56,574 nt of DNA, from positions 62,586-119,159 of the forward strand of contig MNTV01000037.1 of NCBI GenBank assembly GCA_001917175.1, written 5' to 3'. Under the pieces are notes generated by a model. It did not search any database. It was not told the origin of the DNA and saw nothing but the letters and a program-made list of their open reading frames with translations. Below are positions 7,269 to 14,660 of the stretch, in pieces. A program made the position numbers and the translations under genes. The DNA comes from Azospirillum sp. 51_20. Lineage in GTDB: Bacteria; Pseudomonadota; Alphaproteobacteria; RF32; CAG-239. How positions within the stretch are numbered: position 1 is the stretch's first letter; each line of letters opens with the position of its first letter.

Positions 7269-8603
7269 ATGGCTGATTTTACGGTAATTGAATTATTGCT
7301 GCTGCAATTGTTTCTTATTTTTTTAAATGCGGTGTTTGCCTGTGCGGAGATCGCGGTCATTTCGGTAAACGAAAACAAGTTGAAAAAACTTTCCGAAGAG
7401 GGGAACAGAAAGGCAAAGCGCCTGCTGTCGCTGACGGTGCAGCCGGCGAAGTTTCTGGCTACCATTCAGGTCGGCATCACTTTGGCGGGGTTTCTCGGCA
7501 GCGCTTTTGCCGCCGACAATTTTTCGGATCGCATCGTCGACTGGCTGGTTGCTTCCGGCGTGACGATTTCTCCGGCCAAGCTCGACGTGATGGCGGTTAT
7601 CGGAATTACGCTGGTTTTATCTTACGTGACGCTGATTTTAGGTGAGCTGGTGCCCAAAAGAATCGCAATGCAGAATGCGGAAAAGATCGGTTTGGCGATG
7701 TCGGGGCCGATTTATGCGGTGGCTAAGATGTTTGCCCCGCTGGTGTGGTTTCTGACGGTTTCGACCAACGCGGTGCTGAAGGTGCTGGGTATCAGTCAGG
7801 AAAGCCGGGACGAACGGGTGACCGAAGAGGAAATCCGAATCATGATTGACGCCGGCAGCAAGAGCGGCGTGATTGACGACATTGAGAAAAATCTGATTCA
7901 TAACGTGTTTGAATTTGACGACAAGCTGGCGGAAGAGGTGATGACTCACCGTACCGAAGTGGCGTTTCTTGATGCCGACGACATGCCGGAAAAATGGGAA
8001 CGGGAAATGATCAATACGCGTTATTCCGTTTATCCGGTTTTTCGCGGCAGCAGCGACAACGTGATCGGTTCGCTCAGCATCAAGGACTACTTCAAATTCA
8101 AAAACCGGGATAAAGAAGAAATTTTGAAACAGGCGTTGAAGCCGGTACAGTTTATACCCGAAACGCTGCATGTGGACGATTTGTTCAAGAGCATGCAGAA
8201 AAGCCGCAACCATTTTGCGGTGGTGGTTGACGAATACGGCGGCGTTGACGGCATCGTCACCATGAGTGACCTGTTGGAAGAACTGGTGGGCGATTTGGAA
8301 GACGACATGACCGCGCCGCCGAGTTGTCCGGATATTGAAAAGGTAAGCCGCAGCGTGTGGCGTATCAAAGGGGCGGCTTCCGTCGACGAAGTGAGCAAAT
8401 GTCTGGGAGTTTTGCTGCCCGACGACGAATGCGACACTTTCGGCGGTTTTGTTTTGTCGCTGATGGGCAGTATTCCGGAAAACAAAACGAACGTGAAACT
8501 TGAATACGGAAACTTGAAGATCAAGGTTATCGGCGCCAAAGGTCACCGAATCGAAGATACGCTGGTACGGGTTGACGAGGGAAAAACGCCGGCGGAAAAT
8601 TGA
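7269..8603 (+). CDS. CorC/TlyC family CNNM-CBS membrane protein
   Basis: The 444-residue protein has the family architecture: an N-terminal DUF21/CNNM membrane domain (about residues 1-190, with hydrophobic helices and the conserved GFLGSAFAA and LVLSYVTLILGELVPKRIA), a CBS pair (about 205-330, including HRTEVAFLD and VVVDEYGGVDGIVTMSDLLEEL), and a C-terminal CorC/HlyC domain (about 345-430). The EYGG.DGIVT motif is diagnostic. Relatives are linked to Mg2+/Co2+ transport or efflux, with the CBS pair binding adenine nucleotides; the hemolysin label in databases is historical. It has its own start with GGAGAG about five bases upstream and is divergent from the autotransporter gene. Confidence 0.9.
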   Translation: MADFTVIELLLLQLFLIFLNAVFACAEIAVISVNENKLKKLSEEGNRKAKRLLSLTVQPAKFLATIQVGITLAGFLGSAFAADNFSDRIVDWLVASGVTISPAKLDVMAVIGITLVLSYVTLILGELVPKRIAMQNAEKIGLAMSGPIYAVAKMFAPLVWFLTVSTNAVLKVLGISQESRDERVTEEEIRIMIDAGSKSGVIDDIEKNLIHNVFEFDDKLAEEVMTHRTEVAFLDADDMPEKWEREMINTRYSVYPVFRGSSDNVIGSLSIKDYFKFKNRDKEEILKQALKPVQFIPETLHVDDLFKSMQKSRNHFAVVVDEYGGVDGIVTMSDLLEELVGDLEDDMTAPPSCPDIEKVSRSVWRIKGAASVDEVSKCLGVLLPDDECDTFGGFVLSLMGSIPENKTNVKLEYGNLKIKVIGAKGHRIEDTLVRVDEGKTPAEN

Positions 8604-8700
8604 AACGCTGCAGAAAGAAAAAACTTGCCAAAAAATTTGTCATATGTTATATCCTGACATTACAGTTCATTATTTTAGCAACAATTAAAAATTTTTCAAA

Positions 8701-9006
8701 ATGGCAACAAAAACATTTACCATTACGAATGCCAATGTGTCTAAGACCTTTGAATTTCGGATTAAGAAAGGCGAAATGCTGAGTTTTTCAAATCGGAGCA
8801 TCAGCACCGACTTCAACGGTAAAAAACAAAACAGCGTAAAAGGCATCTGGCGGACACCGACCGAAACCCTTGAGATTGTCAGCAAGATAGAGGGAAGCTG
8901 GCGTGTTCTCAACAAAAACGGCGATCGGCATTTCGTGCCGAAAAAGCCGGGCAAAGGTGAGGTGAAGGTTGTTCTCGTGTTTGAAGAAAAGGGAAATATC
9001 GGTTGA
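8701..9006 (+). CDS. Small protein of unknown function
   Basis: A 101-residue protein with alternating polar and hydrophobic residues that look like beta strands (KTFTITNANVSKTFEFRI, GEVKVVLVFEEKG). It has no signal peptide, membrane helix or Cys and is rich in Lys. No strong ribosome site is present; the upstream region is very AT-rich. It lies 97 bases after the CorC-type gene and is followed by a weak terminator at 9024-9063, so it may be a single-gene unit. I do not recognise a family. Confidence 0.55.
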   Translation: MATKTFTITNANVSKTFEFRIKKGEMLSFSNRSISTDFNGKKQNSVKGIWRTPTETLEIVSKIEGSWRVLNKNGDRHFVPKKPGKGEVKVVLVFEEKGNIG

Positions 9007-9023
9007 CAAGCCGATAAGTGCGT

Positions 9024-9063
9024 AAAAAAGGAGTGCGGCGGTTGGTCGTATCTCCTTTTTTTA
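9024..9063 (+). terminator. Possible rho-independent terminator (long loop)
   Basis: AAAAAAGGAG and CTCCTTTTTTT are complementary across an 18-base spacer, and the T-run ends where the dispersed repeat begins. Confidence 0.5.
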
Positions 9064-9194
9064 TGGTTTGAACGTCTGCGTCAGCGGGCGGATGAAGATA
9101 CGTAGGTTGGCCGTAAGGCCGGCGAAGTTTTTGAAACTGGCATTTGAGGTTTGAAACTGTTGAGGCTGCTGACGTCAGCCGGCAAGTGTTTATG
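9059..9194 (+). repeat. Dispersed intergenic repeat, copy 3
   Basis: Starts in the T-run of the upstream terminator with ATGGTTTGAACGTCTGCGTC, followed by a diverged middle and a distal half similar to copy 2 (GCATTTGAGGTTTGAAACTG, then GTTGAGGCTGCTGACGTCAG). The end near GTGTTTAT also matches the piece left in copy 1. Confidence 0.6.
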
Positions 9195-9234
9195 GTAAAA
9201 CGACGTGAAAAGAGAGCGGAAAGCGGCGGCAGGG

Positions 9235-9322
9235 AGAAGGAGAGAAGGAGAGAAGGAGAGAAGGAGAGAAGGAGAGAAGGAGAGAAGGAGAGAAGGAGAG
9301 AAGGAGAGAAGGAGAGAAGGAG
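9235..9322 (+). repeat. 8-bp microsatellite (AGAAGGAG) x 11 in a 107-nt all-purine tract
   Basis: Eleven perfect copies of AGAAGGAG run from 9235 to 9322. With flanks, every base from 9231 to 9337 on the plus strand is a purine. Frames that cross it encode only a KERRREGE-type repeat with no support as a protein. The tract can form triplex structures and is expected to vary in copy number. Confidence 0.9.
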
Positions 9323-9436
9323 AGGAGAAGGAGAGAGCCTTTGCCAAGGATATTCGGTGTTGCCGGCAAAAACGGAGTTGTGCCGTTGGTCGGTGACGGG
9401 ACAAAAGAATAAAGGAAATGTTGTTTATGCATGGGA

Positions 9437-9612
9437 GAAGTTTGTGTTTGCCGTCCGGGACGGATAAAAAATAAGACCGGCGGAAGACTGACGCGGACGG
9501 AGGCGGGGCCGGCGGCTCAAGGATGGGGTTTGGTGCACATACAGGGGGAAGTTTGTGTTTGCCGTCCGGGACGGATAAAAAATAAGGCCGGCGAAAGACT
9601 GACGCGGACGGA
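9437..9612 (+). repeat. Direct duplication, 2 x 65 bp
   Basis: The segments 9437-9501 and 9548-9612 match with about two differences. Both contain the hairpin CCGTCCGGGACGG and end in ACGCGGACGG. A frame at 9431-9688 covers both copies but has no ribosome site or protein-like features, so I treat this as non-coding. Confidence 0.8.
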
Positions 9613-9694
9613 TGGCGATGTGCCTGTCCGGCGGAAGACCGGCGTGAGTGGGCGGCGGAAAGGCCGGGCAAAAGGCGGAGATGTTTGAAGATGA

Positions 9695-9734
9695 CAAAAA
9701 AAGTCCATGCCTTGGAGCATGGACTTTAAAAATA
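9695..9734 (-). terminator. Terminator of the glutathionylspermidine-synthase-like gene
   Basis: AAAGTCCATGC-CTTGGA-GCATGGACTTT hairpin with a T7 tract on the minus strand, just downstream of the gene ending at 9750. Confidence 0.85.
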
Positions 9735-9749
9735 ATCCGTTTTTGGATT

Positions 9750-10856
9750 TCAGAGGATGATATGAGGCACAAAATGACTCATATTATCCGTAATGCGTGA
9801 AGTCGTTTCCCGGATGCCGATACCGGCCGGTTCGCCGCCGATAACCCAGCTGCCGATAACCGGATACCAGCCGTTATGGGCGGGAATTTCCACCAGCTGC
9901 TGATAGACATGGCCCTCTTTGCCGTATTCTCCGCCCGATTCCTCAAGCAGCAAGCCGTTGCGGACCAGTCTGATGTTGGCGCCTTCGCGGGAAAAAACGG
10001 GTTTCCGGCAATAGGAAGAGAGTTTTCCCGGTTCAAAAAACGCCGGCAGGATATAGGGACTGTGCGGAAACAGTTCATGGAGAATCGGCAGCATGGCCTT
10101 GTCGGACATGAGGGATTTCCACAACGGTTCCAGCCAGCACATTTCCGTCATGCAGGCGTCGGGGTTCTGTTCAAACATCGTTTCCCACGGAAACAATTTA
10201 AACATGCATGAGATCGGGTTTTCCGGCGAGGCATACAGCGTACCGTTGACGTGCATGATATCTTCAATGTCGATTTCTCCGGTTACCAGCCCGGCCTCGA
10301 TGGCGGTGGCAATCAGATACTTCAGCGTCATGTTGTCTTCTTCGAAATCGCTGACGGACGCGAAGAAGTACTGATCGCAGCGGTAGGCTTTGTGGATGTC
10401 TTTCCAGGAGGCGACCAGGCCCTCGTGGATGCCGTTGAACTGGTCGTTTGCGGGAAACACGTCTTCTTTCCACTGCCATTGGACGACGGCGGCCTCCAGG
10501 AGAGAAGTCGGCGTGTCCGCATTGAACTCCAGCATTTTCAGCTGACCGTCGACAAGGGCAAAGTCGAACCGTCCGTAAAGCGAAAGGTCGTCTTCTTCCC
10601 AGCTGCGGCGAATGAAGTTCCGCACTTTTTGCGGAATCCGCAAAAGGTCGAGCCGGCGGTCGTCGTACAGGCATTTTTCCACCGCCTGACAATACATGTC
10701 GTAGCATTCGGCGGTTGCTTTTTCGATTTGTTCCACTTCTGACATTGAGAGGGCGTAACAGGCGTCTTCCAGCCAGTAGTCCTTATGAAAGGTGAAACCC
10801 AGGTTTTCGACAATCCGTTGATAATTGTCGCGCGGTTTAATGCTTTTTCTTTCCAT
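9750..10856 (-). CDS. Glutathionylspermidine synthase-like ATP-grasp enzyme (YgiC/YjfC type)
   Basis: The 368 residues match the C-terminal synthetase domain of glutathionylspermidine synthase: YGRFDFALVDGQLKMLEFNADTPTSLLEAAVVQW near residues 90-125, MCWLEPLWKSLMSDKAMLPIL, KPVFSREGANIRLV, and the end PAGIGIRETTSRITDNMSHFVPH. These are ATP-grasp ligases that form an amide bond using ATP. The stand-alone YgiC/YjfC proteins lack the amidase half and their substrate is not certain. The gene lies 23 bases after a lipoprotein gene on the same strand, an arrangement like E. coli ygiB-ygiC, and ends at a strong terminator. Confidence 0.85.
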   Translation of the reverse strand: MERKSIKPRDNYQRIVENLGFTFHKDYWLEDACYALSMSEVEQIEKATAECYDMYCQAVEKCLYDDRRLDLLRIPQKVRNFIRRSWEEDDLSLYGRFDFALVDGQLKMLEFNADTPTSLLEAAVVQWQWKEDVFPANDQFNGIHEGLVASWKDIHKAYRCDQYFFASVSDFEEDNMTLKYLIATAIEAGLVTGEIDIEDIMHVNGTLYASPENPISCMFKLFPWETMFEQNPDACMTEMCWLEPLWKSLMSDKAMLPILHELFPHSPYILPAFFEPGKLSSYCRKPVFSREGANIRLVRNGLLLEESGGEYGKEGHVYQQLVEIPAHNGWYPVIGSWVIGGEPAGIGIRETTSRITDNMSHFVPHIIL

Positions 10857-10879
10857 AAATTTGTTGTCAGTTTAGTGAA

Positions 10880-11275
10880 TTATGCCCCGAACGAACGCGA
10901 AGAACCCGATTTGAAAGCTTTGCCGGTCGAACTTTTGGGACCCGTGCCGTACTTGCTGCCGGAAGAATTCGGTTTGGACGAAGGTTTGTAAAAAGACTGG
11001 CTGATGCCTTTGGGAGCGTCGATTTTCAGTCCGTTTGTGTTCGTCCAGGAATTGCTGCCCGGATAGTAGTAGTACATCGGCGGATTGCCTGCGGAGTTGG
11101 AAGTTACGGCCCAGCGGTTGAGCGCTGCGTTGTAGATCCAGAAATTTCCGTGTTCGTCGCGGCGTTCTTCTTTGTCTTTGGGATTCTGCGGCAGGGCGGT
11201 TTTGCTCGTGCATGAACTGAAAAGAGCAAGAATCGATACCCCGGTTGCGAGAAAGACTTTTTTCATCGTTTTCAT
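10880..11275 (-). CDS. Lipoprotein, YgiB-like partner of the ATP-grasp gene
   Basis: A 131-residue precursor with the lipobox LALFSSC (Cys at about residue 22). The mature protein is rich in Ser, Gly, Asn, Tyr and Lys, contains the segment YYYYPGSNSWTNTNG and ends in basic Ser/Gly-rich repeats (SSTGKAFKSGSSRSFGA). The order lipoprotein then YgiC-like ligase on the same strand resembles ygiB-ygiC, and the low-complexity C-terminus is also YgiB-like. That link is by context and not by clear homology. An internal ATG (MKKVFL) three codons in is an alternative start. Confidence 0.7.
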   Translation of the reverse strand: MKTMKKVFLATGVSILALFSSCTSKTALPQNPKDKEERRDEHGNFWIYNAALNRWAVTSNSAGNPPMYYYYPGSNSWTNTNGLKIDAPKGISQSFYKPSSKPNSSGSKYGTGPKSSTGKAFKSGSSRSFGA

Positions 11276-11378
11276 AATAAAGCGTTTTTAATTTGACAAA
11301 AAAATTGTTTCATAGCCGGGAATGATGGAGTGTTTTTGTTAAAAAGTCAAGAAAATTGTCTGCTCTTAAAGACAAATA

Positions 11379-11406
11379 TTGACAAAACGAAGGCGGCGTT
11401 TATAAT
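11379..11406 (+). promoter_or_regulatory. Consensus sigma-70 promoter
   Basis: TTGACA at 11379-11384, 16-base spacer, TATAAT at 11401-11406, 38 bases before the ATG at 11444. Both hexamers are perfect. Confidence 0.85.
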
Positions 11407-11443
11407 TATCTTATCAGTAACAAAAGTGCAAAAGAGGTGTGTT

Positions 11444-12748
11444 ATGGCAGAAGAGGAAAATCAACGGGAAGCGGACGAAGAACGGATGATCCGGCTGTCG
11501 GCTCCGGCCGTTTTGGACGATGAAGCGCTGAAAGCGGTGATGACGGAAGACATTGCGAGCAATCGACCCGAGTATATGGCCGAAGTGGCGGAAAGACACG
11601 GGCTTGACCTTGAACGGGATGCCGCCGCCGTAAGGGACACGGTTTATGAAGAGCAGCTGGGGGTGATTGTCGAAACCTGTATTGCCAACGCTCTGGATGA
11701 GAATACGATCGATTCCTACGCGCTTTTGCAGAGAGCCTGTTATTTCAGCCCCGAAGACATTGCCTATATGAACGCGGCGGAAGGCGAAAACCTGTCCGCG
11801 AACATTGCCAAATACATTGAGGAGCGTTTGAGCGGGGTGAAGGTGTTGACGCCGGTGATCCGCTTTACCAACGCGGTCAACGAAGCGATTTTGTATTCGA
11901 CCGGCGACTATCCCAATTTTACCTCTTACAAAGCCAACCAGCTGAAGGAAAAGTTTGACGACAGCGGTCTGAAGCTGACGGATGAGGAAAGAGGCAAACT
12001 GCATTTTATCGCGTCCAGAATGTATCGAAAGCTGGGTGCGCAAGCGAGCCCGCTTTCCGATAATCATGCCGGCGTGCAGGAAGCCGAATGTCTGCGCAAG
12101 GTGTTGATGCTCAGCCGCGATTACAAACTCATTTCCTATTGTCAGAACCGTTTGCCGGAAAAGAAAGACGAACAGAACATTGTCCGGGCGTATAAACATG
12201 CGCTGACCAAAAAGCAGAGCAGGGGCGATATGTACAAGATCAATGCCGAACTGGCCGGGCTGTATCTGATCCGTGCGAGGGCAATCGGCTTTATGACGAA
12301 AAATTCGCGCAAGGAGATTGCCGCCGGCAAAGCCGTCAAGTATCTGTTGGGCGCTTACCGCTATGCCGATAGGGAAGACCGGCTGCCGGTGTTAAAGCGG
12401 ATTGCCGATATTCAAATGGTGCAGGGAAACATTGAAGGATGGATAAGTACCAAAGAAGTGATTGCGATGAAATTTTTGAAAGGCGAGGAACGTTGTCTGG
12501 TTCTTAATTCCATTGGCGACAAAACCGGCGAAATCGGCTTTTACCGGAAAGCGCTTGAAGAATGCGACAAAGCCCGGATGCCGTCTTCGTCCAAAATTCA
12601 TGTGCGGGAAGTGACATATGAAAAAATAGCTCTGAAAGCAACGGACGAAACGGTTCGCAAAGAGGCGGAGCAGCAGCTGGCGGAGGTAAGACGGCAAAAA
12701 CAGCAGGCCTATCGGCAGTTGCTGAACGGCGGAAAAGGGAAAATCTGA
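11444..12748 (+). CDS. Alpha-helical cytoplasmic protein of unknown function
   Basis: The 434-residue protein starts at the ATG preceded by AAGAGGTG and a consensus promoter; 38 further open codons upstream overlap that promoter and are rejected. It is acidic at the N-terminus (MAEEENQREADEERM) and helical throughout, with repeated helix pairs in the second half (AGKAVKYLLGAYRYADREDR, KRIADIQMVQGNIEGWISTK, IGFYRKALEECDKARM) that look like TPR or related solenoid repeats. The C-terminus is a basic, Gln-rich helix. There is no signal peptide or membrane segment. It is probably a scaffold or adaptor, but I do not recognise a named family. Confidence 0.75.
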   Translation: MAEEENQREADEERMIRLSAPAVLDDEALKAVMTEDIASNRPEYMAEVAERHGLDLERDAAAVRDTVYEEQLGVIVETCIANALDENTIDSYALLQRACYFSPEDIAYMNAAEGENLSANIAKYIEERLSGVKVLTPVIRFTNAVNEAILYSTGDYPNFTSYKANQLKEKFDDSGLKLTDEERGKLHFIASRMYRKLGAQASPLSDNHAGVQEAECLRKVLMLSRDYKLISYCQNRLPEKKDEQNIVRAYKHALTKKQSRGDMYKINAELAGLYLIRARAIGFMTKNSRKEIAAGKAVKYLLGAYRYADREDRLPVLKRIADIQMVQGNIEGWISTKEVIAMKFLKGEERCLVLNSIGDKTGEIGFYRKALEECDKARMPSSSKIHVREVTYEKIALKATDETVRKEAEQQLAEVRRQKQQAYRQLLNGGKGKI

Positions 12749-12785
12749 CGGCGGGTGTTTTGCGGCCGGAAGTTTGGTATATGAT

Positions 12786-12812
12786 AAAAGCCCCGTTTGA
12801 CGGGGCTTTTGA
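12786..12812. terminator. Bidirectional terminator between convergent genes
   Basis: AAAAGCCCCGT-TTG-ACGGGGCTTTT hairpin between the helical protein gene (plus) and the Cys-rich gene (minus). Confidence 0.8.
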
Positions 12813-12832
12813 CGTGAATGCGGGCAGGCGTT

Positions 12833-12955
12833 TTATTTGTCTTTGCCGCAGCCGCAATGTCCGGAATCTTTTTCGCCGCAGTCTTTGCCGCACTGACAGT
12901 TGTCGCCGCATTGGCAGTCTTCGCACTGGCAGTTCGGATTGTTGCATTTTCCCAT
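12833..12955 (-). CDS. Metallothionein-like Cys-rich small protein (40 residues)
   Basis: The ORF encodes 40 residues with ten Cys at positions 4, 9, 11, 14, 16, 20, 22, 26, 34 and 36, giving CxC and CxxC clusters (CQCEDCQCGDNCQCGKDCG) and a late HCGCGK. No aromatic residues are present. This is the hallmark of metal-thiolate cluster proteins that bind Zn, Cu or Cd in the cytoplasm. GGAG lies eight bases before the ATG, a consensus promoter is at 12992-13020 and a terminator follows, so it is a complete single-gene unit. It does not clearly match the classical SmtA pattern and may be a different, short bacterial type. Confidence 0.8.
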   Translation of the reverse strand: MGKCNNPNCQCEDCQCGDNCQCGKDCGEKDSGHCGCGKDK

Positions 12956-12991
12956 TTTTTTCTCCTCTGAATATATAAAGGTTGCTTGATC

Positions 12992-13020
12992 AATATAGTC
13001 TGCCGTTTGTGCGCTGTCAA
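12992..13020 (-). promoter_or_regulatory. Sigma-70 promoter of the Cys-rich gene
   Basis: On the minus strand a perfect TTGACA (13015-13020), a 17-base spacer and TATATT (12992-12997). It lies just past the stop of the upstream thioredoxin-fold gene. Confidence 0.75.
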
Positions 13021-13024
13021 CGAT

Positions 13025-13531
13025 TTACCATTGTTCAAGGGCGTCAAAAATGTGTCTGAGTTCGCGGGAGTCCTCTTCGCCGATGCCGGTGATGTAGAAG
13101 ATTTCCCCGCGGGCGGGGTTGATGATGCAAAACTGTCCGCAGAGGTCTGTAAATCCGCGGTCGGCGGCGGTTTCTCCCGTTTCCGGCAGGGAAACTTCGG
13201 TACGGCGCGGGAGAAAGGCGTATTCTTTGGCGAAAACGGGATTTTGTTCGATTTGTTCAACCGCCGGCAGAAAAGAAGAAGGGTAAACCGGTTGCATATC
13301 GGTAAAATAAACGACAAACTTTTGATTTTCGTTGTAGAAATTGCCGTATAAAAGCGAATTTTGCAAATATGCGACGACGGGCGGGGGCAGGGGAATCGTC
13401 TGCGCGGTTGAACCGGGCACCGCTTTGCCGGCGGGCGGAGTTTCTTTCGGACGGCCGAACAACAGGCCTCCGGCCGCGAACGCGGCAACAAGAAGGAAAA
13501 TGAAAAAGATTTTTGACTTTTTGCCGTTCAT
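13025..13531 (-). CDS. Membrane-anchored thioredoxin-fold-like protein without CxxC
   Basis: A 168-residue protein with an N-terminal signal anchor (KIFFIFLLVAAFAAGGLLFG), a Pro-rich linker and a domain with thioredoxin-like strand patterns (KFVVYFTDMQPVYPSSFLPAVEQI, then CGQFCIINPARGEIFYITGI and the final helix). At the place where thioredoxins have CxxC it has DMQPVYP, so redox activity is unlikely there; the CGQFC later in the chain is not in the usual position. It should face the periplasm. GGGAG precedes the ATG by seven bases. The fold call is from pattern only. Confidence 0.55.
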   Translation of the reverse strand: MNGKKSKIFFIFLLVAAFAAGGLLFGRPKETPPAGKAVPGSTAQTIPLPPPVVAYLQNSLLYGNFYNENQKFVVYFTDMQPVYPSSFLPAVEQIEQNPVFAKEYAFLPRRTEVSLPETGETAADRGFTDLCGQFCIINPARGEIFYITGIGEEDSRELRHIFDALEQW

Positions 13532-13712
13532 GACGTTTTCTCCCGGTTAGCATTTTATTATTGGCGGAGAAAGATTAAAGAATAATAAATTTTGCCGGCT
13601 TATGAACTGCCGTTGACCGTTCCGCTTTTCGGCCGTTCGTTCCGGGCGCGGCGCAAGTCTTCCGGTTGGGACGGTTTTCGGCGTTTGTATGTTGACGCCG
13701 GCGTTTAAACCG

Positions 13713-13743
13713 AAAAAAAGCACTGCCGAAGCAGTGCTTTTTT
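13713..13743. terminator. Terminator of the outer-membrane barrel gene
   Basis: AAAGCACTGC-CGAA-GCAGTGCTTT hairpin flanked by A and T runs, 17 bases after the stop at 13760 (minus strand). Confidence 0.85.
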
Positions 13744-13759
13744 GCCGAAGCGGAACCGG

Positions 13760-14536
13760 TCAGAACAATACCTTTGCGCTGAGGCCGAGGGTGTAGCTGT
13801 AATCGACGTAGTCGTTGTAGTTGCCGCCCAGATAGTAGTCGCCGAAAATGCCGACGGCGATGTTTTCTTTGACAAAGTAGTTGGCTTCTGCCTGTGCCCA
13901 CCAGGTGTTGGTGTTGGTGCCGTCCAGAGTGAAGTCGTAACGGATACCCGCATCTACCGAATATTTGCCGCCGGTCTTGTGGAAACCGTTGAACCAGGAA
14001 TATTCCATCGGGCGGTCAGCATAATCGATCCGGCTGTCGGCCGTAAACGAGGTGTAAGGCATCCAGCCGTTTTGCAGGTCATAGCCCAATTTGACGTTGG
14101 CGCTGATTTCCTTGTACCATCTTTCGTCGTTGCCGCGATGACCGTACCAGCTTTTCGGGTCAAAGGTGTAGTAGGAAGCGCCGACCTGAGCCAGCCAGTT
14201 GCCGTGCTGCATGTTGTATTTGGCGCCGATCGCATAGTCGAAGTTGTGATCGTTGTTGTATTCCTGATTGGTAAGGCCTTCAAAATCGAACTGGTTGCCG
14301 ATTTCCGCAACAACGGAGAAATTGTCGGTAACACCATAAGTGATTTCTTCGGATGCGCGGAAATCCTCTCCGGCGCCGGCGTTGTGTTTCAGCGAGGTGC
14401 GCTCATACTGCAGGGAAGTGTTTGACAATACCTTTCCCGCGCCCGGCAGGTACATCGGGGCAGTAATGTCTTCCGCGTTGGCAGCACCGGCAAACATAAC
14501 GGCGGCCGTTGCCAAAAGAATAGTTCTATAGTTCAT
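13760..14536 (-). CDS. Outer-membrane beta-barrel protein
   Basis: A 258-residue precursor with a signal peptide ending AGAANA (cleavage before EDITAP). The mature part consists of amphipathic beta strands with many aromatic girdle residues (NWLAQVGASYYTF, WWAQAEANYFVKENIAVGIFGDYYLG) and ends in Phe (AKVLF), the Bam recognition signal. The predicted size fits a barrel of 10-12 strands. It may be a porin or a general surface protein. AAGGAGA lies before the ATG, and a perfect inverted repeat at 14560-14589 sits in the leader. The serine recombinase gene ends 124 bases upstream on the same strand. Confidence 0.85.
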   Translation of the reverse strand: MNYRTILLATAAVMFAGAANAEDITAPMYLPGAGKVLSNTSLQYERTSLKHNAGAGEDFRASEEITYGVTDNFSVVAEIGNQFDFEGLTNQEYNNDHNFDYAIGAKYNMQHGNWLAQVGASYYTFDPKSWYGHRGNDERWYKEISANVKLGYDLQNGWMPYTSFTADSRIDYADRPMEYSWFNGFHKTGGKYSVDAGIRYDFTLDGTNTNTWWAQAEANYFVKENIAVGIFGDYYLGGNYNDYVDYSYTLGLSAKVLF

Positions 14537-14559
14537 GTGAAGTCTCCTTGGTTATTAAA

Positions 14560-14589
14560 ACTTTTGTGAATAAAAAATATCACAAAAGT
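14560..14589 (-). promoter_or_regulatory. Perfect inverted repeat in the leader of the barrel gene
   Basis: ACTTTTGTGA and TCACAAAAGT are perfect 10-bp complements around a 10-base AT spacer, 24-53 bases before the barrel start codon. It could be an operator at the start of transcription, an mRNA hairpin, or a terminator for the recombinase gene (TTTTA follows on the minus strand). Confidence 0.6.
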
Positions 14590-14660
14590 ACTGTATCAGA
14601 TAATTCGGAGATTTCAACAAATAAAAGTTTTCCGTTCGCATTTTGTGAGCACATGAAATG

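Noticed and set aside
9081..9772. Overlapping frames with SFSPSLLL or ERRREGEK repeats
   Set aside because: Products are only translations of the 8-bp microsatellite and the 65-bp duplication; no start signals.
13575..13953. Minus-strand frames around the barrel gene end
   Set aside because: Arg/Thr/Ser-rich shadow translations of the barrel gene and the terminator.
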